Source: Ziziphus jujuba
Lineage: Eukaryota; Streptophyta; Magnoliopsida; Rosales; Rhamnaceae
Direction of reading: 5' to 3'
DNA length: 64,000 nucleotides
Assembly: GCF_031755915.1 (NCBI RefSeq)
Contig: NC_083380.1
Location: 32,460,501-32,524,500 of the forward strand
Shown here piece after piece: positions 10,920 through 21,169 of this stretch. The position numbers were made by a program, and so were the translations under genes. Numbering within the stretch: position 1 is the first letter of the stretch; each line of letters begins with the position of its first letter. The notes under the pieces were generated by a model. That model made no database searches and was not told where the DNA came from. It saw only the letters and a list, made by a program, of their open reading frames with translations.

Positions 10920-11328
10920 TTAATAATTCTTTTTGCACTCGCCGTAACAAGTTGCCACACACTCTACTACTTCATTCAGATTATCTGTCACAACAAAAAT
11001 AGTAATAAGATTTTATCCTGAAACACAATGTCAAAAGTTAGATAAAAAAAAAAAGAACGTGATAAAATTGATGAAACTGATAGCAATTAGCAAGTACTGG
11101 TGTAAATATTGGTTTATCAAATTTACATCTTTTTTTTTTTTTTTGTTTGAGAATTTCCATCGTTTTCTTTTGAGATAAAAATATTGTTTTTGTATGCAAT
11201 TCAAAAGTGTTCAAATGAAACATAAATTAAAACAACTTGAATTGCGGATAGATTGAAGTATAGAAGGAAAACAAAACAAAAAGAAAGAAAAACAAAAACA
11301 AAAATTAAATAGTTATAATGTAATTACC
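10920..11328 (-). pseudogene. Small Cys-protein family copy A: exon 2 and exon 1 edge only
   Basis: Exon 2 (10984-10920, 65 nt) encodes DNLNEVVECVATCYGECKKN followed by Y and stop, after a CAG acceptor. It matches exon 2 of copy C at 17.5 kb in length and sequence. Upstream, the end of exon 1 and its donor (TCTAGATTTG|GTAATTAC) survive at 11328, but a poly-T tract at 11348-11372 replaces the rest of exon 1. So this is a truncated copy. I do not recognise the family. Confidence 0.6.
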
Positions 11329-11374
11329 AAATCTAGAGTCTGGTTTTGTCTTTTTTTTTTTTTTTTTTTTTTAA

Positions 11375-12000
11375 TCTATGGTAAGATCATTTCAGTTTGG
11401 ACGGTTTTTAATTCAAATCGAATTGGATTTTAATTTTTTAAATTTTTTTTTACTACAATTAATTATATTTTAAGATATTTTTATGTTTTTAAATTATTTA
11501 GTTTAAGATATTAATAATTTTATAAAAAATAAAAAATTAAAATTTATTAAAAAATTAATATAATATAATAATAAACCAACTAAACTGAATCGAACCAAGT
11601 TGGTGTCCTTGGTAGAATTTTTTTTTTCTTTTTTACTAAAAAATTATACTTAATCGTTAAAAGTTTTTTTGTTTGAAAATGAAAATATTTAGCAAGACAA
11701 CCACTTGTTGATTAAAAAAAAAAATTTAAAAATTATTTTAGAGAAATTCAAATTATAAACTTTTCTAGAAAAAAATTTTTTTAATTTATATAGAAACCTA
11801 ATAAATATTTATTAATGCAATTTTTTTATTAACTTTTTAATAAAAAAATTTTAAAAAAAATTTATTATACAGAATTCTACAAATAAAAACTCTATTTTCA
11901 TCTGTTATACTGATGTATAAATAGTTCATTCAATTTTTGTTTTTTCTGTTGGTTCTATTTCCCCAAAATAAAAATAAAAAATAAAAAATAAAAAAAAACC
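11375..12000. other. Intergenic, very AT-rich
   Basis: Low-complexity A/T sequence with many homopolymers (for example around 11760-11870 and 11965-11995). No coding frame or repeat ends seen. Confidence 0.5.
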
Positions 12001-12014
12001 TAATTGGTTCTCCC

Positions 12015-12185
12015 TCAATCCCTGATGACCATACCAGTACTATATGCCCCTCTTCTTCTCCACCTCCATGAGCTATGGTGGTGGTGACCAGCAACAACTC
12101 CCATTTGCTTAGAATTTCCTAGCATCTCATTATCAGAATTTCCTAGTGCTTGTGTTCCTCCAATAGCAATTTTCAAGATTGGCAT
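12015..12185 (-). CDS. Hypothetical short ORF with His and Trp/Arg clusters
   Basis: A 56-codon frame beginning MPILKIAIGGTQALGN, containing two GNS repeats, then GHHHHSSWRWRRRGAYS, and ending at TGA. The region has higher GC content than its flanks, and the open frame extends upstream without an ATG through a hydrophobic stretch (LSLLWLMPILKIAI), so it could be an exon following an unseen splice site. It lies between copies A and B of the small Cys-protein family but shows no clear homology to them. No function assigned. Confidence 0.22.
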   Translation of the reverse strand: MPILKIAIGGTQALGNSDNEMLGNSKQMGVVAGHHHHSSWRWRRRGAYSTGMVIRD

Positions 12186-12239
12186 CAACCACAAGAGAGA
12201 CAAACACTGGGAAATTCGAATAATGTGTTTGAAATATAA

Positions 12240-14150
12240 TAAGGGCTAAATGCATTTTGTTGGGATCTCTAATTTTTTGTTTTTTGATTCCCTTTAAATT
12301 TTAAAGATTTATGTTAAATGGTGATAGAAACCATTAAGTTTATCCATTTTTTAACTCCAAATCTTCTTCCTTTTTTATTATCTTTTAAAAAACATTATCA
12401 TTAATTCATCCCAAATAATCAAAAATTCACTATTTAGTGGACAAATAAACATTAAAAAAATAGAATTTATGCTTAAAATAAAATGTATTATCCTTTTTTT
12501 TTTTTTTTTTGTTTAAGTTTGAGGATTGTGCCTTGTTTGACTTAAAATTTACACTCGTCTAATTTTCACAAACGGTTTTATGTCTATGCCTAATATATAT
12601 TTTGATTAGCTAATTGTGTAAATTGAATGCAAGGATAAAAAAACGAGTTGAATTACAACATTTTGCAATTGAAAAAATGCCTATATATTATTATAGATTA
12701 TTTAGTGACAATTTTAATGAAAATTTGACTCGTACAACATGAATTATTGTCTCACGTTGCATAATCGTTTCTTTTTTGACTGTGATTCAAGTTGCTTTCT
12801 TATGCATGTCCTGCCCATATACCAATAATGTTAATTTTTCTTCATTTTGTTTTGTTTTTCTTTTTTTTTTATGTATATTTTATATTAACTTGATTCTTAA
12901 AAATTACAAACAATTGATTAAAGGACAAAATCTACTGCTTAATTTTTGGACATATGGCTTAGGTTTATTGTTGTACTGAATAGAATTGAAAAGTACTTCT
13001 ATTCTTGTTTTTCCTTGTACCTCAATGTTTTCTTATACTATGTACTATTTTTTAGATAAATGTTTTCTTGTACATTTATTTGTTTTCCACTTTTATTGAC
13101 ACTTCGGATTTGAAAAGTACTCCATCTATTATTTATTTATTTTGAATAAAAGGACTCGATACTTCTATTTTATAACTAAACTATAATTAAACTGTTCCCA
13201 CCTGTTCAGCATTTTTATAGCTTTTGTTGGTGATAACCACCCTGTATGGTTAAGATATTTGAAACGACTACTGATGTAGCCTTAATCATGTCATAATGAC
13301 GTCTTCGGATGCTATAAATTCAAACGATGGATGTCATCTACATTTGAATCCACTATTGAAAATCCAACTATTAGAAGTCAATTAATATCTATAGATATGA
13401 AATACAGTAATCCTATAAATATTGAAATGTTTATTAAATGACATGCATTATTATTTGTTAATATGAATAGGTGAATTTTTAAATGGATAAGTAAATTAAA
13501 AAATTTAATTAAATATTATCACAAATAAATAAATTTAGTGAACATTTTGATAAATTTAACATTATTGTATCAAATAAACTCTATAATCTTTTCATGATTT
13601 AAACTAATATCTAATGCGATTTAAGCATCGTCATCCATGATTTATAAGATCGATATTTTTCCTTCTTTTTTTTTTTTGGTAATTTTTCCAATAATTTATT
13701 TTGAACTCTTATGCGCTAAGTCCCATACCTCTCTCTGCAATCTGCCTTTATAAATTTGTTTGGAATTTTAGCTATAGGACTTAAACTGGTTTTGACCTAT
13801 CAAATGCAATAAAAGTGTATTCGGGATGGCAGATTTACTCTTTTTCATATTTTTTTTAAATATTCAATTATTCTTTTGGGATAACCCAATTAATAACCCA
13901 CTGTCATTAGTGATAACCCACATCCTATGTTTTGAAGTCTGACGATAAAATTTTCTTTTCCAATTTATCATATATATATATATATAAATATATATTATTA
14001 AATTTCCTACAAAATAATATTTAATTCTATGTTTATGTTTAATTTCGGAGCAATTTTTAATACAACAACAAACTTTTGTCCTAATTCATTTTAAATCATT
14101 ATCAAAATAAATAAATAAAGAGCCATTTTAAATCCTTTTAAGGGATAATT
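12240..14150. other. Intergenic, no gene seen
   Basis: AT-rich spacer with poly-T runs (12495-12510, 13670-13680) and an (AT) run at 13972-13984. The 67-residue frame at 12776-12979 is Phe/Leu-rich low-complexity translation. Confidence 0.5.
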
Positions 14151-14161
14151 CCACACAGCCA

Positions 14162-14191
14162 CCCCCCCCCCCCCCCCCCAAAAAAAAAAAA
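14162..14191. repeat. Poly-C followed by poly-A
   Basis: About 18 C followed by about 11 A and then an ATA triplet run. Length is likely uncertain in the assembly. Confidence 0.8.
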
Positions 14192-14271
14192 TAATAATAA
14201 TCAACACCCTCTATTATCTATACCTTTATTTCAAACCATACCCCTTTTGGTCTTGAAAATGTCAATTATTT

Positions 14272-14385
14272 ATCAATTGGATTATGAATGATAAAGATGG
14301 ACAGGAAATATCAATTGGATTATGAATGATAAAGATTGACAAGAAATATCAATTGGATTATGAATGATAAAGATTGACAGGAAAT
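14272..14385. repeat. 38-bp minisatellite, three copies
   Basis: Three head-to-tail copies of a 38-bp unit starting atcaattggattatgaatga, differing at only two or three positions. A partial second tandem (gaggtctaataatgg, two copies) follows at 14390-14430. The near-identity indicates recent expansion. Confidence 0.9.
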
Positions 14386-14699
14386 GCAAGAGGTCTAATA
14401 ATGGTAGAGGAGGTCTAATAATGGCAGAAGAGGTAGATAAAATATTTCAAAACAATTAATAGGAGAGATATACGATGTTTTTGAAACCTGTAAAAGGGTC
14501 AAATTGATTTAATTTAAACTTTGTGTCAAAATAAATAAATAATAAAAGAAGAAGAAGAAATTAAGCTTCATGGAGTTAGATGATAATATATATCCCTCCA
14601 TACAAACTCATATCTCTAGGTGATAGGGCATGTATTGGGAAAGATTAAGCTGGAAGCCTGAAAAGTTTACATCCGTTTCCTTTATCTTCCTCCAATTTT

Positions 14700-15447
14700 T
14701 CTTCTTGCAATTATTGTAGCATGTTGTCATATGCTCTACCAATTGACCAGATCTGTCACAGTAAAATTGATGATATAAGAATTCTTTTCACGAAAAAGTT
14801 TCCACAACCTCAAAAAATTAAATGAAAAAAATAAATCAACATGATCACAAAATAATTAAATTGACAGAACTTAAAGATATATATCATCGCATAATTATGA
14901 TCATATGATTTTGACCTTCAAATTTTTCATTATTCTTTTCACAATAACATCATATATATGCTCACAAAATTAGTACGTACTTTACATTCTAAAATAAAAA
15001 TAGAATTGACCTTAAACCTTAATGCCTATATCATATAATTTACAAGATTAAAAACCACGAATGATATATATTATGAGTAATTAAGGTCAGAAATATCAGT
15101 ACCAAATCCAAAGTTTTTGTCGACCAGCTCCAAACAATCAATAAAAGTACACGTGTATAATACTTAAATATTCTCGGTAGCATTTTTTTACCCTCCTCAA
15201 GAATACAATGCAAGAAATTCAATGGATCTTTTATTACTCGAGCACTTTTTATGGCTCCCAACCATGCAACTATAAATTTTCTATCTTTAAAATGTTTAGA
15301 AGGACCAGAAAATTTAAAATCATGAAATGAAGGAGGAAGAAGAAGATTATTAGGGTTATGGAAAGCAAAAAAAGATTGAGAAGGCATATAATTTGCTTTC
15401 CCTAAAATTGGGATAACCAAAACCATTCCCATCATCATTGCCATCAT
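14700..15447 (-). pseudogene. Small Cys-protein family copy B, frames broken
   Basis: The ATG at 15447 opens a hydrophobic, signal-like N-terminus (MMAMMMGMVLVIPILGKA). Relative to copy C, the conserved pieces lie in different frames: MVGSHKKC in one, LHCILEEGKKML in another and CTFIDC in a third, ending at a donor TTTG|GTACTG (15103). Exon 2 follows an acceptor at 14752 and encodes QLVEHMTTCYNNCKKKN only if the frame is shifted relative to copies A and C; in the A/C frame a TAG intervenes. It is probably a decayed secreted-peptide gene of unknown family, although an unrecognised exon structure remains possible. Confidence 0.45.
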
Positions 15448-15459
15448 GCTTCTCACACC

Positions 15460-17160
15460 AATTTAAACCATAACTCTGTTTCTCACTCTCAAAATGTTTT
15501 GCTATATTTTGATTTTGAGGCTGAATACATCTAAATAATGGGTACTTTATTATCTCTCCGTAAATTGATTCTCATTATATTAATTTATAATTTTTTTTTT
15601 TGTCTTCAGTTTAAATTAGTTTGATTTTTCACAAGTATATACTTCATTAAATCATATGATTAATGACTTAAACAAATAAATTGTATCTTATGTACATAAA
15701 TGCCTGCAGAGTGGTTTTATGAGCTTCCAAGTGGAGATGAAGATATCGGAGTTAAATAATTTTTGGATAAACTGAAATAAGTATTGATTAAACAATGAAC
15801 CCCTTTACCAGCTTTTGAGTGGTCCTATATATATATATATATATATCGTATATTGAGTAAAGCATGACACCTAATTTGATTCTAGACTATTAAAATTGTG
15901 TGTCCTTTTTAAATAAATGTCATCTCATATTTTTGCTAAAAGAACAAAAAAGTGAAGGAAAAAAAACTGGGGGAAAAGGAAAATCCTAGTGATATTGCCT
16001 AGTAATATATATGCTCTAACAAAGATATGTCATTAATTATCTCGTAGTGGCCATTGATTTTACTTAATTGACACCTACTCATTTTTGAACTGATTATTAG
16101 AAAGAAAGTTTATTGAGTTTCACTTTTTTTTTTTTTAATTTAAAATTGTAGGCATTAAGACATTTCATTTCAAAATGGTTTGAATGGAGGAATTAATATA
16201 TGGGTTCGTTTAATGTACAATAGTTAGTGACTATATTTTCAGTGGCTCTTGGTAAGATATAGTAAGATTTATGGTAAGTTTGATATACAAATATTTATTT
16301 CTTCATACTGGCTTTTGAAATATGTAAAAAGTTATTTTGAACGTTTATTTGTTCATACAAAGCACGTTTTTTACTATTGACTTTTAATAAGAGAAGAAAT
16401 ATATGTGATAATATAATTAATAAATATGCATAGAGGATCTTACAAAATAAAGTCATGTATTCATCATATATTCTCAATTGTACTCATTTCTATTCTTGGC
16501 TAGCAGAGAAGGGTGGTCCTTGGTTGCAACCTATTTTGGACTCTGATGTACTTGGTTTTACTGGTTAATATATGATATATCTTTCAAAATAAAAAGTATG
16601 ACATTTGCTTGTTTGGCCTGCTGAGACAATTACTTTCTTTGTTGTTTGATAAAAACTCTGAGACAATTATACTCTTCTCAAGGTGTTGCAACCAAAGTTG
16701 TTAAATAAATATGCTTAATTTTGGGGTCAATTTTCGATACCCATCAAGAACAAGGAAATTTTTTTTTTTTTTTTTTTGTCTTTGATCTAAAGTAAAATTA
16801 AATTAAAAAAAGCTATTGGCCTGTTCTAAACGACAAAATGATAATAATAATAATAATAATTATCGTTTGTTGGTAACACAGCTATCTATTTTTATGAGAT
16901 TGAAGATTGCTATAAGTTGTAACAAGTTCATTTAAATCATTCACCAGAAAAATACAAGTTCATTTAAATCCTTAAAAACAAAAATCTCTACGTTTTCTGC
17001 GCATATGGTACAAGTTTGGACCGTACATAATTTATTATGCAAAAGCATTGTGTCAACTTTAATACTTCAAACAACCACTTTTTGAGCATTAATTGTTACA
17101 TCAAATGGGAGACAGAAAATGTCATCATATTAATTCGCATCCAATTTCTTGCCCCTCGTG
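15460..17160. other. Intergenic, no gene seen
   Basis: AT-rich with an (AT) run at 15828-15846, poly-T at 16760-16777 and (ATA) repeats at 16842-16860. The short frame at 16295-16477 has no recognisable features. Confidence 0.5.
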
Positions 17161-17440
17161 CGGCACATTAATGGATTATTTTCTAAAAACATTATTCATT
17201 CCACAAGTCTCTTAATTGTCAAGGAAAAAAACATTTTATGAGATTCCCAATTCCTAAAATTGCTTCTATTTTGGTTATATAATATTTTTATTATTTTATT
17301 TTATTTTGTGTTAGCAATATAACAGATAAATTTTGCTTGTGGTTAATTTGGGAATACTTGACCCAATAACAATGATAGTATTTGTTATATGCCTCAAAAA
17401 ATTAGCAAAACGTTCATGTCTAATTTAAATCATTCATTAA
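17160..17440. repeat. Downstream part of a duplicated block (partner 9990-10215)
   Basis: Shares long matching stretches with 9990-10215, such as attaatggattattttct, ttttggttat, gtggttaa(c/t)(t)tgggaatactt and caataac(c/a)at. The homology continues through exon 2 of copies A and C, showing that these copies arose by duplication of a block extending at least 350 bases downstream of the gene. Confidence 0.7.
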
Positions 17441-17522
17441 TTTGATGACGTATTAGAAACTTACCTCTAAATTTTTATAACTACAATATACTATTACAAC
17501 ATCGAAGAAAAGAAGTAGAAGA

Positions 17523-18159
17523 TTAATAATTCTTTTTGCAGTCGTCGTAACAATTTGCCATATGCCCTACTACTTGATTCAAAGTATCTGCAACAATAAA
17601 AATTCAAGTAAAGAATTAATCTTGACAAACAATTTTAAAGTTGGAAAAACAAAAGATCCGACGAAATCGATGAAACTAATCACAAGTACTTATATAAATG
17701 GTTTATCAAATTTCCATCATTTTCTTTTGAGATAAAAGAGATTGTATCTTGTATGCAATTCAAAAGTATTCAAATAAAGAAAAAAAGAAAAAAAGAAAAA
17801 GTGTTATAATGTAATTACCAAATCTAGAGCTTATGTTTATGTTGATATGGCTTGCACAATCAATAAATGTACATTTGTATAAGAGATTGAGTACTTTTCA
17901 AAGCAAATATGGCTTCCCCTAGTGAGACAAGTTTTATACTGCACTTCATCCTTCATATGATCAAAGCACCTTTTGAATACACCTACCATAGAAATATAAT
18001 ATCTCTTTGTTTTGAAATGATCATCAGAACGTGGAAGAAGAAGAAGGTAAGAGTAATAGGGAAGAGATAAAGAAGGTGGTAAGGGAGAACAATGTCCCTG
18101 ACTCATTTCACCAAAACTACTACCCATACTAACATCGCTACAATTCTCTTCACAACCAT
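17523..18159 (-). pseudogene. Small Cys-protein family copy C, best preserved but frame-broken
   Basis: The ATG at 18159 opens a basic, hydrophobic leader (MVVKRIVAMLVWVVVLVK) that ends at TGA. In another frame comes a stretch with three Cys (VFKRCFDHMKDEVQYKTCLT, then RGSHICFEKY), and in the third frame KCTFIDCASHI reaching the donor TTTG|GTAATT at 17819. Exon 2 (17587-17523) follows TTGCAG and encodes DTLNQVVGHMANCYDDCKKN, then Y and stop. A signal-like leader and spaced Cys (C-x5-C, C-x3-C) suggest a former secreted cysteine-rich peptide. Two frame changes are needed, so I call it a pseudogene, with alternative splicing or sequence errors as other explanations. Confidence 0.5.
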
Positions 18160-18867
18160 TTTAATTGTAGCTCTGTTATTTCCTATCTCTGTGGTTTTGA
18201 AACCCAACATATTTGCAATTAAATAGATATAACTTGGTTTATAAATCTTGAAGAAACAAAGAGCTCTAACTTTTTCTTGAAAAAGAAAATAAAAGGAAAG
18301 AAACTAGTGACTTTTGATAGGAATATATATAGTTTCTGCAATTTGTTCAGATTGTTGCTACCTGTATATACTATTTTTGCGGAATACTACATTATAGTTG
18401 ACCAAAAGAAATAAAAATGGTACATTAAAAAGATGAATATTGCCTTTTGTCATATATATAGCTCCACAACCTAGAGTTGAAATATGTATATATATATATA
18501 TACATATAAAAAAAAAAAAAAAAATGTTTAGTTTAACTATAGTCACTTATCAAAACACTTGAGAGGCATGCGTTTATGCTAATAAAGTTTATAAACTCTA
18601 TATTAAGATTCAATTTATTATCCATCCCTGATGAGTTGATAGACTTAGCCTACTCAATTAGATTCAAACCACCAAAATTGTTTGTGTTCAATCTTCCTAA
18701 TTTCAATTATGGTTCTTCATGTTGATGATTTCCTTCACTAGTTTTGCAGTAGTTGAAATATTCTTCGATTATAGAATCATAGAAGATAAGAAAGCAAAAC
18801 ATATTTTTCTACAAGGAGGATGATCAACTTGTTAAGAAAAGCTGCAGCTTTTATCACACAAAGGTAA

Positions 18868-18933
18868 ATAAAAGCACTAGTACTGACTTGAAGAAAAGCT
18901 ATAAAAGCACTAGTACTGACCTGAAGAAAAGCC
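18868..18933. repeat. 33-bp tandem duplication
   Basis: Two adjoining near-identical copies of ataaaagcactagtactgac plus ttgaagaaaagct. No gene is recognised around it. Confidence 0.9.
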
Positions 18934-20400
18934 ACTCTCGAAGGTACATTCCACTGACATACTACAAGCATAACTTATTCTGGAACTACTAAATTTGCCA
19001 TCCATAATGAATTGACAAAGTTTGAAGCAACAGCAGAATTCAAGGTGTATTGGTGGGTCATGGTTTACAATTACAGATTTAAGACTAGGGGATTCCAGTG
19101 AAAACTTTTTAACTTCATAGAAACAGCCAAGTTATCCCTACAGGCAAAGGAGGATGAAAATTCAGATACCAAGACACAGAAGAGTTCTTTAAACATACCA
19201 AAGTTGGCATTGAGTTACTAGCAAAATGATATTGCAATGCTATAATGGTTATCAAACACTACCAGCAACCTACAACAGTGCAAAAAAAAAACAATTTACG
19301 TCAGTAGCGCAAAACTTGAAGGAGGGATATGAGCCTAGGTCGAAGAGGGTGTTGTATACTTTTCAGTACTAGTAAAAGCTGAAAAATCCTTAAACTCAAC
19401 CAAAGATAAATGTTCACCGCCAGCTAATCTTTCAAACCAGTCTTCATCAAAGAGTGTGCAGAAAACTCAATGGAGCGTTAAAGCTGAAAATTGAAAAACC
19501 ATAAAGTGAGGAAGCCGAAGACAGACAGGATAAGGAAAGAAGGCTAAAGAAGAGCATTTCATGGCATACATAACTAAGCAAGGTGACGATGACAGAAATA
19601 CAATTGCATTGAGGTTTTTTGTTTTAATTAGATTTAAAATTCGTGTTAAGGAATTAGTTCTTGGTGATTAAGCATAAGAAGCAACAACAATGACATAACA
19701 TCTTCAAAACCACAATGGCAGCTAAGAGTGCATAAATCTAATGGTTGAACAATTGGGATGAGGGTGCTAGTGCATCTACAGCTATACAAATCCAATTGAG
19801 TCAAAAGAGGCATAAAAGGAAGCCAGATTCCTTGTGAATTTCTATCCAACCTCACCCTACTGCCTCTGTTTTAAGGTCAAACTATGCACAAACTCTGTTT
19901 CTGGACTGCTTCTCTCAACTTACAATTGTTTTCTACAGGAAACTTTCTGAAACAGACACTTTCAAACTCAATGCAGCAACTTAATGCTCCATCTACCTAG
20001 CTCCCATAAGTCAACAAATTTTAGATAGCAATGCCCACTCTAGAATTGAACTCAAATTTCATAAAATTGATTCAAAAAACAGAGTTTAACCACAAACTAG
20101 AAACCAAACTATTATATCAAAAAAAGGGTACAATAACAACACATCACTCAGACTATACTATCTAGATATAAATATACAATTTCCTGCAACAATTACAGGG
20201 CTATAACCTATATAACAATTTTTACACAGAGATACTATATAAAAATGGATATAATTATATCATAATTTGAAATGCAATTAACAATAATCGTCATTAATTT
20301 AGTAAAGCACAAATCTTTATAGCAAAAATCAAGGATACTAAGCAAACGAAAAACATAGACCGAAGAAGAAGAAGTAGAAGATGGTGGTGTACCTAAGAAG
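18934..20400. other. Downstream flank of the FAM32A-like gene; no gene seen
   Basis: This stretch is less AT-rich than the other spacers. TTAG|GTACACC on the minus strand at about 20390 could be a donor for a 3'-UTR intron of the FAM32A-like gene. The 69-codon minus frame at 19646-19855 (Leu- and Cys-rich) has no recognisable domain. It may be 3'-UTR or non-coding transcript sequence. Confidence 0.4.
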
Positions 20401-20406
20401 CAAAAA

Positions 20407-20790
20407 TCATTTACAGTAGCGATCGGCCTTCTTCTTGACACGGTCGTCAAGAGCGGACTCCACCGACTTGGCTTTGGATTTCGGTTCGTACCCGAACTTC
20501 TTAGCCTCGACGGGGAAAAGCTCGTCGTACTTCATTCGCTTCGCGGCATCGATTGTATACTCGACACCGGCACCGGCTGTGGAGTCGTCGTCGCCGACGA
20601 CGACGGACGCAGAAGGATCGACCTCCACACCATCAACGGCGTCGTGATGGTCAGGGTTAGGGTTTTGATTGTGCTGCTTGTTCTTCTTCTTCTTCTTCTT
20701 CTTTTTCTCAATTGTTTTGCTGCGCGTGGCCAAAACCCCACCTTTGAATGTCAGTCTGTCTCCTTTCACGCGCCCGTACGGATCCGACAT
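20407..20790 (-). CDS. FAM32A-like lysine-rich nuclear protein
   Basis: Single-exon frame of 127 residues. The N-terminus (MSDPYGRVKGDRLTFKGG) resembles the opening of FAM32A/DUF1754 proteins, which begin with a short segment followed by L-x-x-KG and a lysine tract. An eight-lysine run then a low-complexity Asp/Val/Ser region (residues ~45-75) follow. The C-terminus is basic and well ordered (YTIDAAKRMKYDELFPVEAK, later DDRVKKKADRYCK). I recall a conserved plant protein with this C-terminus but no established function; nucleolar or nuclear location is inferred from charge. The frame has a clear ATG and ends at TGA 18 bases after DRYCK begins. Confidence 0.75.
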   Translation of the reverse strand: MSDPYGRVKGDRLTFKGGVLATRSKTIEKKKKKKKKNKQHNQNPNPDHHDAVDGVEVDPSASVVVGDDDSTAGAGVEYTIDAAKRMKYDELFPVEAKKFGYEPKSKAKSVESALDDRVKKKADRYCK

Positions 20791-21022
20791 GGTTTCTAAA
20801 GCTTGGTGCTCTCAGACTCTCTTCTCCGTCCTCTGTTCTTACCTGACACACAAAGAGACTATTGTTTTCAATTTTTTTTTTTTTAATTCAGGAGATAATA
20901 TATATATATATATCTAAGATTTTAAAATTATCACTCATTAATTTTATTTTATTTTCGTTATTATTTGATTCGGATTCCCATTCACATTCTTTAAAATAAG
21001 TTCATCTATACGAATGTTAGTT

Positions 21023-21161
21023 ATAATTTTTAAAATCTAAAAAGTTAAACTAAAATTGATACAAATTTGAGTGATTTATATAAAATATTTAATTATTATT
21101 TTTAAAATCTAAAAAATTAAATTAAAATTAATAAAATTTGAGTGATCTATATAAAATATTT
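21023..21161. repeat. ~68-bp imperfect tandem duplication
   Basis: Two copies (21023-21090, 21094-21161) sharing tttttaaaatctaaaaa and tttgagtgat(t/c)tatata, in AT-rich intergenic sequence. Confidence 0.75.
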
Positions 21162-21169
21162 CCTATATA

